Below are positions 34,430-46,027 of a stretch of DNA of 64,000 bases, piece by piece. Both the position numbers and the translations under genes were made by a program. The stretch is from the NCBI GenBank assembly GCA_036897095.1, contig JAYMSP010000085.1, forward strand, positions 1 through 64,000, read 5' to 3'. The stretch's first letter is position 1, and the number at the start of each line of letters is the position of its first letter. Source of the DNA: Plantago elongata. Lineage: Eukaryota; Streptophyta; Magnoliopsida; Lamiales; Plantaginaceae. The notes beneath the pieces were generated by a model that was not told where the DNA came from, did no database searches, and saw only the letters and a list, made by a program, of their open reading frames with translations.

Positions 34430-37400
34430 CTAAAAATAATACCTGGTACGAGAATTCCCAAGAGTCAACTCAAGATCATCCGGGACACACTCGTCATGTA
34501 TTTTCTCTCCTTCCCATGCTTTAACCAATCCAGTCATGTTACTTCCAAATGCGAATTCAGATGAAATTGCATCTGACATTGGTATATCAGCCGTTTGGTC
34601 GAATCCTGCGGTAATAGCAGGCGAGCAGGTACCACTTTGGCCAGGTGTCCACATTCGAGACCCACCATTGGAAAAGGGTTCCTTGAGGGTGAAAGGATTT
34701 TGTGCCACAAGGCTGAATGTGGGAGATGAAGGTTCATCTTGAGGAGTTTGGACACCAGAAAGCCAACCTGAATCTGGTGGAGTTTGCATACCAGGACTTT
34801 GAGGGGTCGAAGATGCTAAAAATGGAAAATGTTGCCCAGGCCAGGCTGAGTGGGCAGTTGGGTCATCCCAGTTGCCGTTCATTCTTGGAGTTCGGGCAGT
34901 AGGTGAGCTTAATGGAGGGGTGACCGGAGCACTTATAGAACCTCCCGGAATGTAAAGATGATGGGGAAGCTGCTTAGATGAATTATTGCCAGATGACAGG
35001 TTCTTTAGCCATGGGATGAGAGAGTTGGGATCATTGTTATTGACATTGGCAGCGTAATGGGATGGACTTGCAAAGGAAGAAGACGCTGGGCTAGGGTTGA
35101 ATGAGGCTCCTGGACTTGGTTGATATGATGTGCAAGGACTCACAGCTGCTGAGCTCATCATGTCCATGCGTTCCACAGGCTTACATCCCTGACAAAAATG
35201 GAGAATTTCCACATATCAGATAATGCTTGAGATAGGATATGCATTTTCAGGTCCCTGATGAATATGTTTTCCTGCAAAAGTTTAAAAGTAACACTAGAAG
35301 GCCCAAAATGCGCATCAACATGGTACAACTGCTTATAAAATTACATACAGGACTTCAAGTCTGGGTAATGGCCAGGATACAAGGTTAGAACTTTATCGTG
35401 GCCAAAAGATAAATAATATGGTACATGTAATTTCTCAAAATAAAGGAGCGGCCATTAAAATTCCAGCTGATTTGCCAGAGGTTTGACCATACATGTCCCA
35501 GAAACTAGACATCTTCGAATCACATGAACATGACTACATTTCACACAACTGAGTTTTGTTAACAAGTACTTTGCCAGTCCTGATTTTGTCAAGAGATTTA
35601 GTTGAGTTAAATGCACTATTATTCCTCTAATCTCTATTAATAGAAATAAAGCAGTCTAATCACAAACATTAAATAAGTGAACTTTCATATATGTGTTTTA
35701 CCATAAATTTTTAGTTTAGGCAAGGGGAAATATATACCTACAAGCACAGATGTACCCATAATTGACAAACGAAGAAAGATAACATCCCTATCATTTTAGG
35801 AAAGAGGAAGTAGATGTCTCTGAAAGGTGTCAAACGCATGCTGAGAGATCAGTGGAAAAACCATTAATCATGATATCTGACAACAATTATCCAAGAAGAG
35901 TGCTATAGGTCAAGATTGGTGTGCTTTGGACAGAAGCAGGTGCATTTTAACCCTTCGTGAAACAAATTCATTCCGACGAAGTTGGTTTGAGAATTCACAA
36001 GAACAAATGAACCAGGATATTCTCACGAGAATCAGAAACTAGGGAGTGATCTACTAGGTGTAGTAATTTGTTATCATCTAGACATCTACTAGCTAAATTA
36101 ATGCATCCATAAGTTTCTTCCCACCATATCTTGTTATAACTTATAACCCAGCAGACAACTGCAGTTTGCAGGCATAGTTGTTTAGCAGTATCTAATTCGG
36201 AACAGAGTACTGCCAACCAGATTACACATAAGTTTAGTTTTTGAGTTAACAGATTGTTTAGTAAGAGAAAGCTTCTCAGTATAGACCAGATATTTACAAC
36301 CAAATAGCTGTGGCCTCATGGGCCTTATCTGATGGCTAAACAAAACCTATTCCAACTTCCATGTGTGACTAAAATTGGTGCTTGAAGGTTGAGTTTGTTT
36401 ACACCACCGGTGTCTCTAGTTCAAAACTTTCAAACTTTTAACACAAAAATAAAGTTTAACATGAGTTTTCACCTTGGTTGTTTTTTCTGGTAGATAAACA
36501 AATAGCTACATGGATAATTTGATACTACGTCGGTCCTAAAGTCCTTAACAAAGTTTCCTTAGAAAGTAAACTTCCAGTAGATTAGAGAAGACAACGGGGT
36601 TTGTCCCGTTAAAAGCCTAAAAAAATGACATAACTATTAAAGAGACAACAAACTCTGAAAGTAAGGTTAGCAACTGATCTAAACTTAATGAATTAGATAG
36701 GTGTATCTTAACTCCACCTAATAGTGCCTCTTTTAGATGGTCACAGAGATCCCCATAAAACCCCTCAAATATACTTGACCCATATACCATTTTGGAGGGG
36801 GTGGGATTCAAAATCTTACTCCTCATTTATTGCATAACTCATTAAATCCGTTAAATCCCAATTCATCACTACCCGACCAGCATACATCACTCAACCACCT
36901 CCAGTAGTCCCCAAATATCAAAAACATAAATAAGTGAATCTCAGATATTGGTAGTTATTGCCTGTAGTACTCAAAAAAGGAGTCAGTATAGGGAAAATAT
37001 AGAAAGTTACAGTTAGTTGCATGGTTTTACCAGCAGGTGAGATAGATATTCTAGTACTGAAATGCCATAATTACCCATTCCAGTGAAGGAAGGGGCATTA
37101 TTGTCTAGAAACTGGAGATGAGCAAATGGGGTACTGGTACCCATGTGCTTGTCTGATATCAAGAACACGAGAAAGGTACTGGTCCTCCAGAAATTACACA
37201 CACTAGTACTAGCAGTAATAAATTTGACTGTATAAAAAGCAGGCACGAAAACGTATAAACTGGAATCTTTTGGAGGTCCGTGCGCTAATAAAGTTAAATC
37301 ACATTCTGAACCGATCTATCTATCTAACTATCCTAGGCTAAGAGAGCAGAGCTACAAACCCCAATAAATCCACAAATCTATTATTCTCAACTTGTTGTTT

Positions 37401-38354
37401 TCTAATACCTGCACAAATGTCGCCACATGCTTCGTACAACGCATCAAACTTTAAATCACTCGCGTATTAATAATGTTTCAGCTCGAGACAATATTCGTTT
37501 CTCACACGCTATCATGCGCCTCACGCGTACGGCGCACATTAGCACTCTCTGACTCTTCTTCCTCTTCTCTCTCACACACTCTTACACCACCGCCAGGCCT
37601 GCACTACCAACGCCGTACCTCACCTGATCAAGTATCCACCAGGACATTCTCCGCCCCTAACATTTGAAATAAAATTCCATACATGTAATTATTTTCGATA
37701 ATTTAAGAGTTAGTTCATCCACTAGACTCCGAATACATGTAATTATTTTCGATAATTTAAGAGTTAGTTCATCCATTAAACTCCGAATTAATCCATAGTT
37801 TCGTCCCAAATTTCAAATCATAAGTCCGGCCTGATGATACGGCTAACGTGCACACAGATACAGTAGCTAGCTAGCTAGGACCTCGGAATCTAGGATAACA
37901 AACTTTACAAACTAGTAGTATCTCACTAAACACACTATGAGTCTATGACACACATTAGCTCTCCCTCTCTCTCTTCCTCTCACGCATAAATGGCATTGCT
38001 AGCATTTTAGCAATTTCACACTCCATACCTAGCTAGGATAAACTACTCCTCCTTGCACAATCTCAACAAAACAAAGGTAATTAAGTAAACCTAGATCTAA
38101 TTAATCCCAAACGAAGATCAATTGATTGAGCAGCATACCTTTCTGTAAGTGGTGCCATCTTCTTCAACAATCCATCCAGCTTCGTTACAGAGCGCCTTGA
38201 GGACCTCGTTGTTGTCGCAGTGCTTGGGGAGCTTGTAGTTGCCGTACATCCGAAGTCCGGCGAAGATCTTAGCGGCGATCGCGCGGCGGCGACGCTCGCG
38301 GCGCTTGTTGTTCTCGCGCTCCTTCCATGTAGGTAGGCGAGTACCCGACGTCAT
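34430..38354 (-). CDS. BEH4: BES1/BZR1 homologue (BEH3/BEH4-like) transcription factor
   Basis: Two exons, 38354-38139 and 35188-34430, separated by a 2.95-kb intron; 324 residues. Exon 1 (72 residues) begins [10 protein letters not shown], the start typical of BEH3/BEH4, and carries the basic DNA-binding domain ([20 protein letters not shown]). Exon 2 has [20 protein letters not shown], the Ser/Pro-rich GSK3/BIN2-target region; [14 protein letters not shown], the 14-3-3-type segment; a PEST-like stretch ([11 protein letters not shown]); and a C-terminal EAR-type repressor motif LELTLG. The family acts in brassinosteroid signalling: BIN2 phosphorylation excludes it from the nucleus, and the active form binds E-box/BRRE sites. 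The frame stays open upstream to a Met at 38615, so a longer form is possible. The last three residues (YYF) lie beyond a possible donor AG|GTATTA, so an alternative end is conceivable. BEH4 rather than BEH3 is a judgement by eye. Confidence 0.92.
37681..37788. repeat. 54-bp tandem duplication in the BEH intron
   Basis: Two near-identical 54-bp units (37681-37734, 37735-37788) starting ACATGTAATTATTTTCGATA and differing at only a few positions. Confidence 0.9.
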
Positions 38355-38939
38355 GGAGAAGACGCGGAAGGGTGGGATCGGTGGATCGGACGGAGTATAG
38401 GGTTTTGGATGGATCCAATAGTGCGGGGACTGGTGAGTGAATATAGAGGGATTGGGTTGAACTGGAGAAGGTGGAGAAAAAGGAAATGGGGTAGAAGACG
38501 AAGAGTAGAGTGGAATATAAGGGCTGTTAAAGAGCGTTTTATTACGAGATGGCCATTGTGGGGTAGTGTGGGGTCGGGGTTTACTACATAAGTCCTGGAA
38601 ATGCGGGTTTTCCACGTGCTGCTCCTCGTGTTTTCTCCGTTTCCTTTTCTATATTTACGACTCGGTTCGTAATGTGGACTACGATCGGAAATTGATAATT
38701 TGAGACTTTATTTTTTTGAGGTGAAAAGGATACTTCGTTACCAAACAGAAGAAAGGTACACAACGTTCAAGCAAAACAAATACATGACAGACTAATTAGA
38801 ATGGCCACTCATAAACCCAGGAATATAATTCTGTAATTATATTTAAGACTAATAAGAATAAATATATAAATTATAAAACATATTTAATCTAATTATAATT
38901 TTAATACTAATCTAACTAGATATTTAAAATATGAAATAC

Positions 38940-40739
38940 TTAGTAGTCTAACGTATTTACATAATCTAACACACCCTCACTATCATACAACACATTATGA
39001 GCCAAATGATGCGCAACACAGTTTTCCATCTCGCCGAGCATGAGAAAAGCGAATTGATTCAAAGCAGCCAAGTCTCTTCCTTGCTTCGTCAATGAAACTC
39101 CCAGTGGGCGAGAGATTGAGTTCCGATTTCTGCAGATCATGTATGACAGATTGACAGACACACAATCTCCTTCTATTATCACTTGGTGCCAACCCTTTCG
39201 AACAGTCCACTCAATGGCATCTGTAGCAGTCACTGCTTCCGCAACAGTTGGATTTGTTAGCAATCGTACACGACGCCTCTTCCAGCCAACAACTGCTCCC
39301 AAAGAGTTACGAGCAACACATCCCAAACCAGCACCTGAATTTGTCTGTGAGATAGAAGCATCACAGTTTATTTTGATGAACGGTGGTTCCGGTGGAGGCT
39401 GAGATGGAGCAGAATGGGTCTGTGCATCAACAAACAGCAAGAGATAGGCTTCACCATTCCGCACATTTTCCATCGGATCCTTTGTTGTTCCTCCATGTAA
39501 GATAGAATTGCGATTATTCCACAACGACCAACAGTGGACAACAAACTGTACAAATCGTTTCTTATCCAACTCCACTTTAACCTGTTGAAACCAATCCCAG
39601 ATACTTAAACAATCAAATCAAATAGAATGGTGAGATAATCCAGAAACAGCCCAGAATATTCTAGCAACGCGTATTACGGTCCCCTTCTTTAAGCCAATAT
39701 TTCTTAGCCCGTTGATTCCACATAATTTCCTCACGCTCCAACAACTCATCCAATTCATCACGAACATAATCCATCCGAGCCTTGGTTGCAGCCGTGAAAC
39801 TCTGTTGCTGCAGACGTTCATATTCTCCTTTAAGCTGACGGATTGAATTAAAAACATGTGAGAATTCACGGTTACTCCAATAGACTAGCCCAACGCGACA
39901 CTGATCCAAATTGGACAGCAGATCCAAATCAGCAGACCAATTTTCTATAATAGCAGGCTGGCAATAATCTGAGCGTAACCACATCGATTCAAACATAAAA
40001 CGTTTATGAAGCTTATACACATTAATCGATGGACCATATGTTTGAACCAACACTGCATCATGAACTGACCTACGAGTAATGATATTACGAACCCAAGCCA
40101 AAGGGAACAAGTCAACCCAGGTATGATTTGCCATATCACGAGCTAATCTGATCTGAGTATTTCGTGGATGTTCCCGACGATTATTCCATGTGAATGTATA
40201 GCATGTATATCCCAAGTCGACAAGATCAGATTCTGCCAGAGCTTCTCGAAAAGCAAGAAGGCGCCATTCAGGTGTTTGAGGCCCTCCCTTCTTCTCCGAG
40301 TGATGCAAAATTTCGTTGAAATCTCCGGAGATCATCCACTCCCTACACGACTGCTTCCCAAGATACTTGAGGAGATTCCAAGTATTTCTCCTCCTACTCG
40401 TCTCAGGCTCACCATAGAACCCAGTGTAACGCCAAATATGAGATGAATCTCTGAGTTGAACGTTCGCATCAATATGATGTTTCGAATAACTAAGAACCGA
40501 TACTGACACACTTTTATAGTTTTATCCCACAACAAAGCAAGACCTCCAGATAAACCAATTGAAGGCACACAAATTCCAAATAAATTAAACTTTTCCTTTA
40601 ACCTATTAATCCCACGGTCCCCCATTCGGGTTTCCATTAGAAAAATAAGTTGAGACTTATGATCCCTGAGAAGTTCTCCCAGTACACGAACTGTCCGAAG
40701 GCGCCCCAATCCTTGACAGTTCCAGCTCAAGCAACTCAT
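38940..40739 (-). pseudogene. LINE ORF2 remnant: endonuclease joined to RNase H, RT missing
   Basis: The N-terminal AP-endonuclease starts at 40739 (LSWNCQGLGRLRTV) and shows the catalytic MET (FLMETRMGD) and SGDFNEILHHSEKKGG. A frameshift lies near 40510, between LLWDKTIKV and the next frame. The frame from 40509 ends at KYWLKEGDRNTRC, just before the reverse transcriptase should begin. The next recognisable part is the end of the zf-RVT region (WDWFQQ near 39600), then the RNase H-like domain (WSLWNNRN, INCDASI, AVTATDAIEW, VIIEGDC) to the stop near 38940. About 2-2.5 kb of reverse transcriptase is therefore absent at about 39600-39665. Confidence 0.85.
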
Positions 40740-40884
40740 TAATCTAGGCGGAGTTGCTTAGCAATCTCCGCCTCTGGTACAGATGGTAAATTTTCCTTAT
40801 CTCCACAAACAATCATAGTACAGTTCTCATTAGCCAACTCTAAATTCTTTCCAAACCCACTGCTTTTTGGAAGTCCCATATTAA

Positions 40885-42266
40885 TCATTTTTCTGTTAAC
40901 AGAGCCAACATGCCGTCCGCTCTTCTTAAAACCTGCTTTCCATGCCCGTCACTCAAAGTGGTGTGTAATATGTCCTTGATCGGCCTCTTCAGTAACTTTT
41001 TAGATGAAGCATTAAAATTAATTTGTTCAGCCTGACGAAGATCACTCATGATGTTAATCGAAATATCATAAAGCTCATTACGTACCCCATGATCACTTCC
41101 TGCATTAATCTGTTCAATGGACATAAGATCTTTTACATTCAAAATACACGACTCAGAACTCCTTCCTGCATCTCCAAATAAGGTGTGGAAGTTACATAAC
41201 TCCCCCATTGCCACATCAGTAGTAGCAAAAGTAACTTCCTTTTCTATCAAAACTATTTTGACTTTTCCCAACTGCCGAATAACTGCTTCCTTGGACCTAT
41301 CAACATTTCTAGAACCACCGCTATCGCCGGAAAAGTGGGATTTCAGAGAGGAGTTCGAACCAACTTTAGGTCCCAAATTTTCCATGGACTCAGTGAACGT
41401 GCAGTAGTATTAGAATTCACATTCCCCCGTTTATGCATATTCCAATCGCAATCAGATCTTCTAGGAACAATTAAAGCACTGCAATTGACAACCTTAGCCT
41501 GTTGATTAACATTCATCGCACACAACCAATCTCCATCATTGAGTTTCTCATTAGAAATTTCCCCCGTCTCTGAAGCAATTTCCATTCCCAAAGCACAATC
41601 ACGAACAAGATGTCCCAACATTCCACAATAATAGCAAAATTTTGGGAGACGTTCATATGCCAACTTAACACGAAGAACTTGATTGTTTGCCCCTGGTAAT
41701 TGAACAATTCTCCTGATTGGTTTCGTGATATCAATACAGGCCCTGAAACGTACTGCAGAACCAGCCGAGTCTCCCGGTTTTGTCGTATCCATAGAAACAA
41801 ATGTTCCAATACTATTTCCCAGCAATTCTGCCATCCAAAGACTGCGAAGATTGAACGGTACTCCCGTAGCATGAACATTAAAATCACACACATCAACATT
41901 GACTCCAAACAGATTTTGATCCTGAGAAATAGGACGAAGAACAACTAAATTCTTCTCAAAGGCCCATGGTCCCATCCGCAACACCTTACGCTTATCGAAA
42001 ATGTGATCAAACTGAACCAAAACACGTTCGTCACCATTTTTTTGAAACTTAACCCCACTGATCAAATTCCAACCACTACGAAGAGAACGTTCCAGAGAGT
42101 CCATATGAACAGATTTACAACTGAGAATGCGCCCTACCAGAAACAAATTATAATCAACTGTGGAAGAACCCCAAAAATCCGTTGGAATCTCAACTCTTTG
42201 TTCTTCCGAATCAGTTAACTTAAGTTTCATTCCCAAGTCATCAACAACACTATCCATACCATCCAA
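40885..42266 (-). pseudogene. LINE ORF1 (DUF4283 plus CCHC zinc knuckle), broken
   Basis: The frame from 42266 begins MDGMDSVVDD and carries the DUF4283 domain (LVGRILSCKSVHMDSLER, VLVQFDHIFDKRKVLRMGPW) and a CCHC knuckle CYYCGMLGHLVRDC near 41630-41590. This frame ends near 41343, while the following part continues in another frame from 41385 (MENLGPKVGS), indicating a small indel near 41380. ORF1 proteins bind the LINE RNA. Confidence 0.85.
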
Positions 42267-42740
42267 AGAAAAGAGAGATTGTCGAGAGAACTATGAGACA
42301 AGTAAATCACTGAATTACCGAAACAAACATGTGCAAACACAACAAAGAAAGAAAAACAGACACTCCAAACACCAGAGATGCAAGGGCGGTTATAAAAGAA
42401 GGCCACAAAAGTAAACTGATAATGCTAATAGCAATACGGATTAATACTTGTTTTTTAATTTAAAAAAAAAAAGGCAAAGAGACTAAACATAAATAAAGCG
42501 GCAGAAAGTGAATCGCAGCCATTTACGATGTACACTCGGAAATTTCATGGTGGATCTCACAATTCACTCGGAAATATGGGGAGTGACTCACCGGCTCATA
42601 AGGTAAACGGATCAATGATGCTTTCAATGAGAAAGATGAACAAACAATGGAAGAAACGGAAATCTCAATGGTAGAGGAAAGAGCCCTCACAGAGAGAGAT
42701 TAAATTAATTTTTTGATACCTTTCTCGATATTTGAGACTT

Positions 42741-43539
42741 GAGGATACTTTTTCCTCATACTTATGTTTACTCTGCTATAAAATTTAATAGAAAAGTAAA
42801 ATCGCGTATAAAATATGGTGATAAAATTGAAATAATATGATGATAATTAATAAAGTACTTATGAAGATGAAGAATTTTCATTTAAGAAATTAAAAAGTGA
42901 GGTTGATACAGATTAAAATGAGAAATATAATATTGAGACTCGACTAAAGAAATTATTTGAAATGGAAGGATTTCAATGTATCATATACTTTATTCGATCA
43001 AATAGGATTTTCATTTCTTTTCACTTTTCCTTATTTTTATTCGATTACGAATTGCTCTTGAATTATACAATAATTTTTTTAATAAATTAGTATTATGGAA
43101 GCAAAATGATCATACATATCAATACGGAAGGAAGTACTATTTAATAACATACATCGAAGTGTTTGACACTAGACTTCGACTCATAACTCAACTTGAGTTG
43201 AAATTTAGAGTTGGAGAATAGTAACTCAATAAACATCATTTTTTTAAAGTTTTTTATTGATATTAATTGTGAATTTCGGTAGAGTTTAGTATTATATTTT
43301 GAGTTTTCAATGTTGATGAATAGTAACTTAAATAAGTAATATGTTGTAGAGTGAAAAGCATATGAAATATACCTGTAGACTTCACTTCGAGTCGATAATT
43401 AAACACGTGGATTGTACGTTATTATTCCTCTCAACCCAAAGATTAATTGGTGAGTGTCTTTTTTATTTCTCACTATTATTTGCTTGTGCGACTAATTCAG
43501 TTTAGCATTTGTCGAACTCTGTTTTCGAGACCGACTTTT
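42741..43539. other. Intergenic, nothing recognised
   Basis: AT-rich. A phrase ACGGAAGGAAGTACTA near 43119-43134 looks like one end of a Stowaway-type MITE, but I could not find a convincing second end. Confidence 0.5.
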
Positions 43540-43665
43540 CTATGGGTGTTTACATCCACAAGGACTCTCTCATCGGTGTCTTTTACACCTACAAGGCTCG
43601 AGCCCGATACCTTAATCAAATGAACTCAAATCCCTAACCACTCGAACTAACAACCTTTTGTGCTC
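43540..43665 (-). mobile_element. tRNA-derived SINE candidate (tRNA-Leu-like head)
   Basis: On the minus strand a box-A-like GTTCGAGTGGTTAGGG (43631-43646) is followed about 30 bp later by a box-B-like GGGCTCGAGCC (43596-43606), then by AAAGACACCGATGAGAGAG. This layout is that of plant SINEs with a pol III promoter. No clear tail or target duplication was seen. Confidence 0.45.
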
Positions 43666-43699
43666 AGAGAGTATTTTGAAACAATATAATAAGCCTCAG

Positions 43700-43925
43700 A
43701 GTGGGACAAGAAAGTGTCATTTCACTTGTAAAATTGGTATTTCGCTTGCATTTCAATTTTGCAAATTGTTTAACGTTTATTCTATATTCTATAGCAACCG
43801 CATACTAAGAAACGTTATTCTCATGTTAAAGTGTCATTCGACTTCTTAAAGTGTCATTTCATATTTGCAAGCGCTTCTTATATTCTCAAACAACCTGCAA
43901 CTAGGAAATGATATTTCAATCTTTC
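43700..43925 (+). repeat. Copy 2 of the dispersed tandem-repeat family
   Basis: Plus-strand copy of the sequence on the minus strand at 11460-11705. Shared, in order, are AAGTGTCATTTCACYTGTAAAA, CATGTTAAAGTGTCATT, TTTGCAA...GCGCTTCTT, TATATTC, a CAAC block and an ACTARGAAAT block. Two units are visible here. Confidence 0.6.
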
Positions 43926-45098
43926 TCCGCTCACAAACTCATGCCACGCGCAACACTCCTTCACCCATCTCATTTGTTGTTTCTACATGAACCGTTTTGT
44001 GTGTTCGGACCACACTCCGGCTCACATACACCTTATTACGACTATAGAAATTTGAGTGCATGTATTTACGACTCGATTAGATTATTCAATTTCACAACCC
44101 CGATTATTATAAGAATCATCCAATTCACTTTGTTCACTATTGAGCTGGAATGCAGGTTGTCTCAATGCTATATCTCGCTATATTAAAAGTCAGTCGCCAC
44201 AAGAACATACTACTAGATCTATTTCTCCATCAGACATTTCAAAAGACATATTTAATGTGCATTAATCTTTCTACTAAATCGATAAGAATATGTTAAATGC
44301 ATTACTTTATTAAATTAATAAATATATTTATATTTCTAATCTGAATTTACTTGTTAAATTGTTGTTTTTAAATTAAATTATAATTCTACGCCACTAATTT
44401 GTATCCTTCATAGTATTCACATAAAGCTTAAGTATTTATCCCACTGTATCCTATTGTGTTAGGCGTCACATATCAAGTCTTACATCTGCATTAGTCTTAT
44501 TAACAATATTGTAATCAAGAAGTCGAATCTAGGCCATTGTCTTATTTTTGTTAGTGCAGTTCACAAAAGTAAGAGTATGTATTACGTTATTTAGATAATT
44601 TATCTAAATTTATATAATATTATTAAAAAAAATTGTGATGTTATTAATCCAAACATTTATATTTCTAATATTAACTTATTTCATTGACAACACATGATTA
44701 ATAACATGAATTATTTTATTATAGATAAGTTATCTACAGTATAAAAACTTATGAAAGTTCAAGTTTTTGTGAGAGACTAGAGAGTACTGCAATACTGTAT
44801 ACTAATTGTGCATCGTTGTGTTTTTGTAAAGTGTGTATTATTGTATACTAATTATGCGCTTGTATCTTTTTGTGTAGAACTCTCAAAACTTTTCGGATCC
44901 TTAGAAGAGCTTATCTATCTACAATGACTAGATTATTACGAGACTTTTTGAAAATGGAGCGAGGCTCATGAGAGACAGACTCATACAAAAATTGTCCGAG
45001 ACCGTATATTGTAAGACTCTGCAATTAAATTAATATTGTGCACTGATATATATTAATTCCCGTTTAGTATGGGCCATAACAGTTTACTATTTTTTGAC
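43926..45098. other. Intergenic, nothing recognised
   Basis: Very AT-rich, with small inverted words such as TTAGATAATTTATCTAA near 44590. No gene supported. Confidence 0.5.
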
Positions 45099-45200
45099 AA
45101 CGAAGCGCAACTCAGTTGGTAAGTTGTTTTCCCTCCAATCAATAGGTCGGGATTCGAGCCATCTTTACCGTTTAAAAAGTAAAAAATAAAAAATAAAAAA
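45099..45200 (+). mobile_element. tRNA-derived SINE candidate
   Basis: A box-A-like GCGCAACTCAGTTGGTAAG (45105-45123) is followed about 25 bp later by a box-B-like GGGATTCGAGCC (45149-45160), then a short tail (AAAAATAAAAAATAAAAAAT, to 45200). The tRNA-like head plus A-rich tail fits a short SINE. No clear target repeats. Confidence 0.5.
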
Positions 45201-46027
45201 TCCCATTTAATCATGTCAATTCAAGTTATAATCCAAAGCGTCCCTAACAAATCCGGATTGTTTTATGGGGTTGCGAAACTCGAAACCAAGTCCAACTAAT
45301 CGTCCCAACAGTTTTTGGACCCTACTACAACTGGGCTGGAACATGACCTCTGGTACATCTCTGTAATGGATTGGATCATTACTATCATACATTCATACTA
45401 TTAATAGATCTCGTCAACTCCAAAATACCTTAAACCACCATTTCCCAAATCTCACTGAGAGAGATCATCGCAGATCTGCAAAGTAAGTTTTCTAACCTAG
45501 ATCACTTTTCAATTTCATCGATTCAAACGCATATTCTTATTAATCCAAATTCCAATTCCCCATTTGTTTATCTATTAAATGTGTAAATTACTCGATTCAG
45601 CTTATTCAGTTTAGGTTTATGATCGTGAGATCTAGTATATCTTTTCCAGATTGTTTGAATCCTGTTGATTATAAATTGGTTAGGTTGATTTTGATTGATC
45701 AATGAGCTGATATGAGATATGATTTTTGTATTTGCAAGGTTTATTCCGTATTTTTATTGCATGCAATTGTAAATCTAGTGTTTATTTCTGCCGATCCATG
45801 CTTTCTGAGTTTCTGTAGCTGATTCCGATGCTATTGATGTAATTTATGAGTCTTAACGTGGTCCTTGTGTATATTAACCACTGGTATAAGTTTGATGTTA
45901 CTGATTATTCGCTAGAGGATTCTGCATGTGTTGTTATAAAAAACAAATCGGACTATCGGAGAGAGTGTTGAAATTGATGTAATATGGTGCTGTGTGCAGA
46001 CTTGAGAAGTAATTAAATTGCGAAAAA
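45201..46027. other. SEC61 alpha upstream region
   Basis: Promoter and leader of the SEC61 alpha gene. A first non-coding exon could end near 45484 (CAAAGTAAGTTTT, a good donor) and join near 46000-46010 (GTGCAG|ACTTGAG), giving a leader intron typical of plant SEC61A genes. No TATA stands out. Confidence 0.45.

Larger units (their letters stand above)
38709..42729 (-). mobile_element. L1-type LINE with internal deletion of the reverse transcriptase
   Basis: An ~4.0-kb element on the minus strand. The 3' end is marked by a short A-tract (T run 38711-38717 on the plus strand) and the 5' end lies near 42729. It is flanked by an 11-bp target duplication ATTTGAGACTT (38698-38708 and 42730-42740). 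ORF1 and ORF2 parts are present, but the whole reverse-transcriptase core is missing; a normal plant L1 would be about 6-7 kb. Because the flanking duplication and both ends survive, the copy inserted whole or nearly so and lost the centre later, or was mobilised in deleted form by another LINE. Confidence 0.85.

Noticed and set aside
43060-43140. Stowaway-like end ACGGAAGGAAGTA
   Set aside because: Only one end seen; inverted partner not identified.
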